A stretch of DNA of 64,000 bases, taken from assembly GCA_016290175.1 (NCBI GenBank), contig JAEETD010000002.1, positions 24,254-88,253 on the forward strand, in the 5' to 3' direction. The translations under genes and the position numbers were made by a program. Position 1 is the stretch's first letter, and every line of letters begins with the position of its first letter. This DNA comes from Prevotella sp. Its GTDB lineage: Bacteria > Bacteroidota > Bacteroidia > Bacteroidales > Bacteroidaceae. Under the pieces are notes generated by a model. It searched no databases and was not told the origin of the DNA. It saw only the letters and a program-made list of their open reading frames with translations. Below are positions 63,658 through 64,000 of this stretch, in pieces.

Positions 63658-64000
63658 TTAGTCGAAACTTTCCAATAAATGACGGGCAGCATGGTGACCA
63701 CCATGATCAGAGAGCCGATGCCGCCAGCGAAGATGGTGACACCAACGGGCATCCAGAATGAACTCTGTGCAATGATCATCGGCACTACACCTACAGCCGT
63801 TGTGGCTGTCGTGAGGAAGATAGGTACCATACGGCGTTTGCCAGCATCATAGGCAGCCTGCTTTACGGCTGCGTTGTATGCCTCGCGGTCCACCGTCCAG
63901 TTGCCGTGTTCCGCCACATGCTTTTTAATCAGATCGATGGCATGCTCAAAGATTAGGATCTCGTTACGCATGATCATACCCATCAGGGTGATGAGGCCGA
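63654..64000 (-). CDS. RND efflux transporter permease, 5' part missing
   Basis: The frame enters from the right edge, so only the last about 115 residues are visible (GLITLMGMIMRNEILIFEHAIDLIKK to VIYWKVSTK). The track's ATG at 63983 is internal. The C-terminal membrane region is typical of AcrB/CusA-type permeases: KRRMVPIFLTTATTAVGVVPMI, PVGVTIFAGGIGSLIMVVTMLPVIYW. Stop overlaps tolC by 4 bp (ATGA). Substrate cannot be judged. Confidence 0.9.
   Translation of the reverse strand, partial: GLITLMGMIMRNEILIFEHAIDLIKKHVAEHGNWTVDREAYNAAVKQAAYDAGKRRMVPIFLTTATTAVGVVPMIIAQSSFWMPVGVTIFAGGIGSLIMVVTMLPVIYWKVSTK

Overview
This window is bacterial chromosome from a Bacteroidales species, most likely Prevotella or a close relative. 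The evidence is the promoter grammar (TAnnTTTG -7 boxes before most transcription units, with no sigma70-like -35/-10), few Shine-Dalgarno sites, the family content (DUF4249/TonB receptor pair, DUF5020, DUF5683, DUF349, tandem-ACT protein, CoA ligase PaaK, type IX-style sorting tail) and lipoproteins with an acidic stretch after the lipid Cys. No phage, plasmid, IS, rRNA or CRISPR was found. Nearly all genes are core genes.

Layout. 1-3850 (minus): parA-parB-DUF5683-MltD-like transglycosylase (3' end cut by the window edge). 3895-6516 (plus): surE-lpxB-DUF5020, with 4-bp ATGA overlaps. 6752-8265 (minus): lipid transport pair mlaE-mlaF. 8411-16686 (plus): lptB, tig, clpP-clpX, recQ, guaB. 16721-23115 (plus): two SurA/PpiC chaperones, an OstA/LptA-like protein and mutL. 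Then tRNA-Val, paaK-ACT protein, purB, an S4/RluB-type pseudouridine synthase with a repeat-rich tail, and asnS. 30155-36519: a very large coiled-coil surface lipoprotein, a small lipoprotein and an OmpA-family protein. 36592-37753: DUF1573 and LolD-like ABC ATPase. 37697-40904 (minus): CvfB-like, CPA2 antiporter, DUF559 endonuclease. 41078-42557: asd and a small lipoprotein. 42554-45417 (minus): DUF4249 and TonB receptor. 46041-49297 (minus): rsfS-ftsH-cdsA. tRNA-Gln. 49616-55256 (minus): DUF349 protein, CorA, pepD, flippase-like membrane protein. 55339-57223: rsmA and a RelA/SpoT-like synthetase. 57373-57650: candidate ncRNA. 57642-64000: MATE, rmuC, CotH kinase, TolC, RND pump (5' end cut).

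Much of the gene content builds or maintains the outer membrane: LpxB, LptB, the OstA-like protein, MlaE/F, LolD-like, SurA-like, OmpA and MltD-like. A second group handles protein quality control (Tig, ClpXP, FtsH, SurA), and a third genome upkeep (ParAB, RecQ, MutL, RmuC).

The unusual content lies between and inside the ordinary genes, as several families of dispersed small repeats. (1) A palindrome-plus-tail unit (CCCCCTAAGTTAGGGGG-NN-GGGG(G)TCTGAAC) occurs as an inverted pair without a gene at 24690-24802, and as an inverted pair enclosing a DUF559 nuclease gene at 40489-41072. This resembles REPIN/RAYT organisation but with an endonuclease instead of a transposase. (2) Heptamer arrays (GTGAAAA, ATTATGA or TTAGTAG type) sit upstream of promoters, fill two intergenic gaps exactly from stop to start codon, and in one gene encode the signal-peptide core. 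(3) A 45-bp in-frame array of the same nonamer (NCTAGCCNN) is present in both purB and asnS. (4) A corA-like gene has a leader with its own promoter, an 11-codon ORF and two mutually exclusive hairpins. (5) A promoter-to-terminator unit with no gene is a good ncRNA candidate. Functions come from reading motifs; no database search was run.
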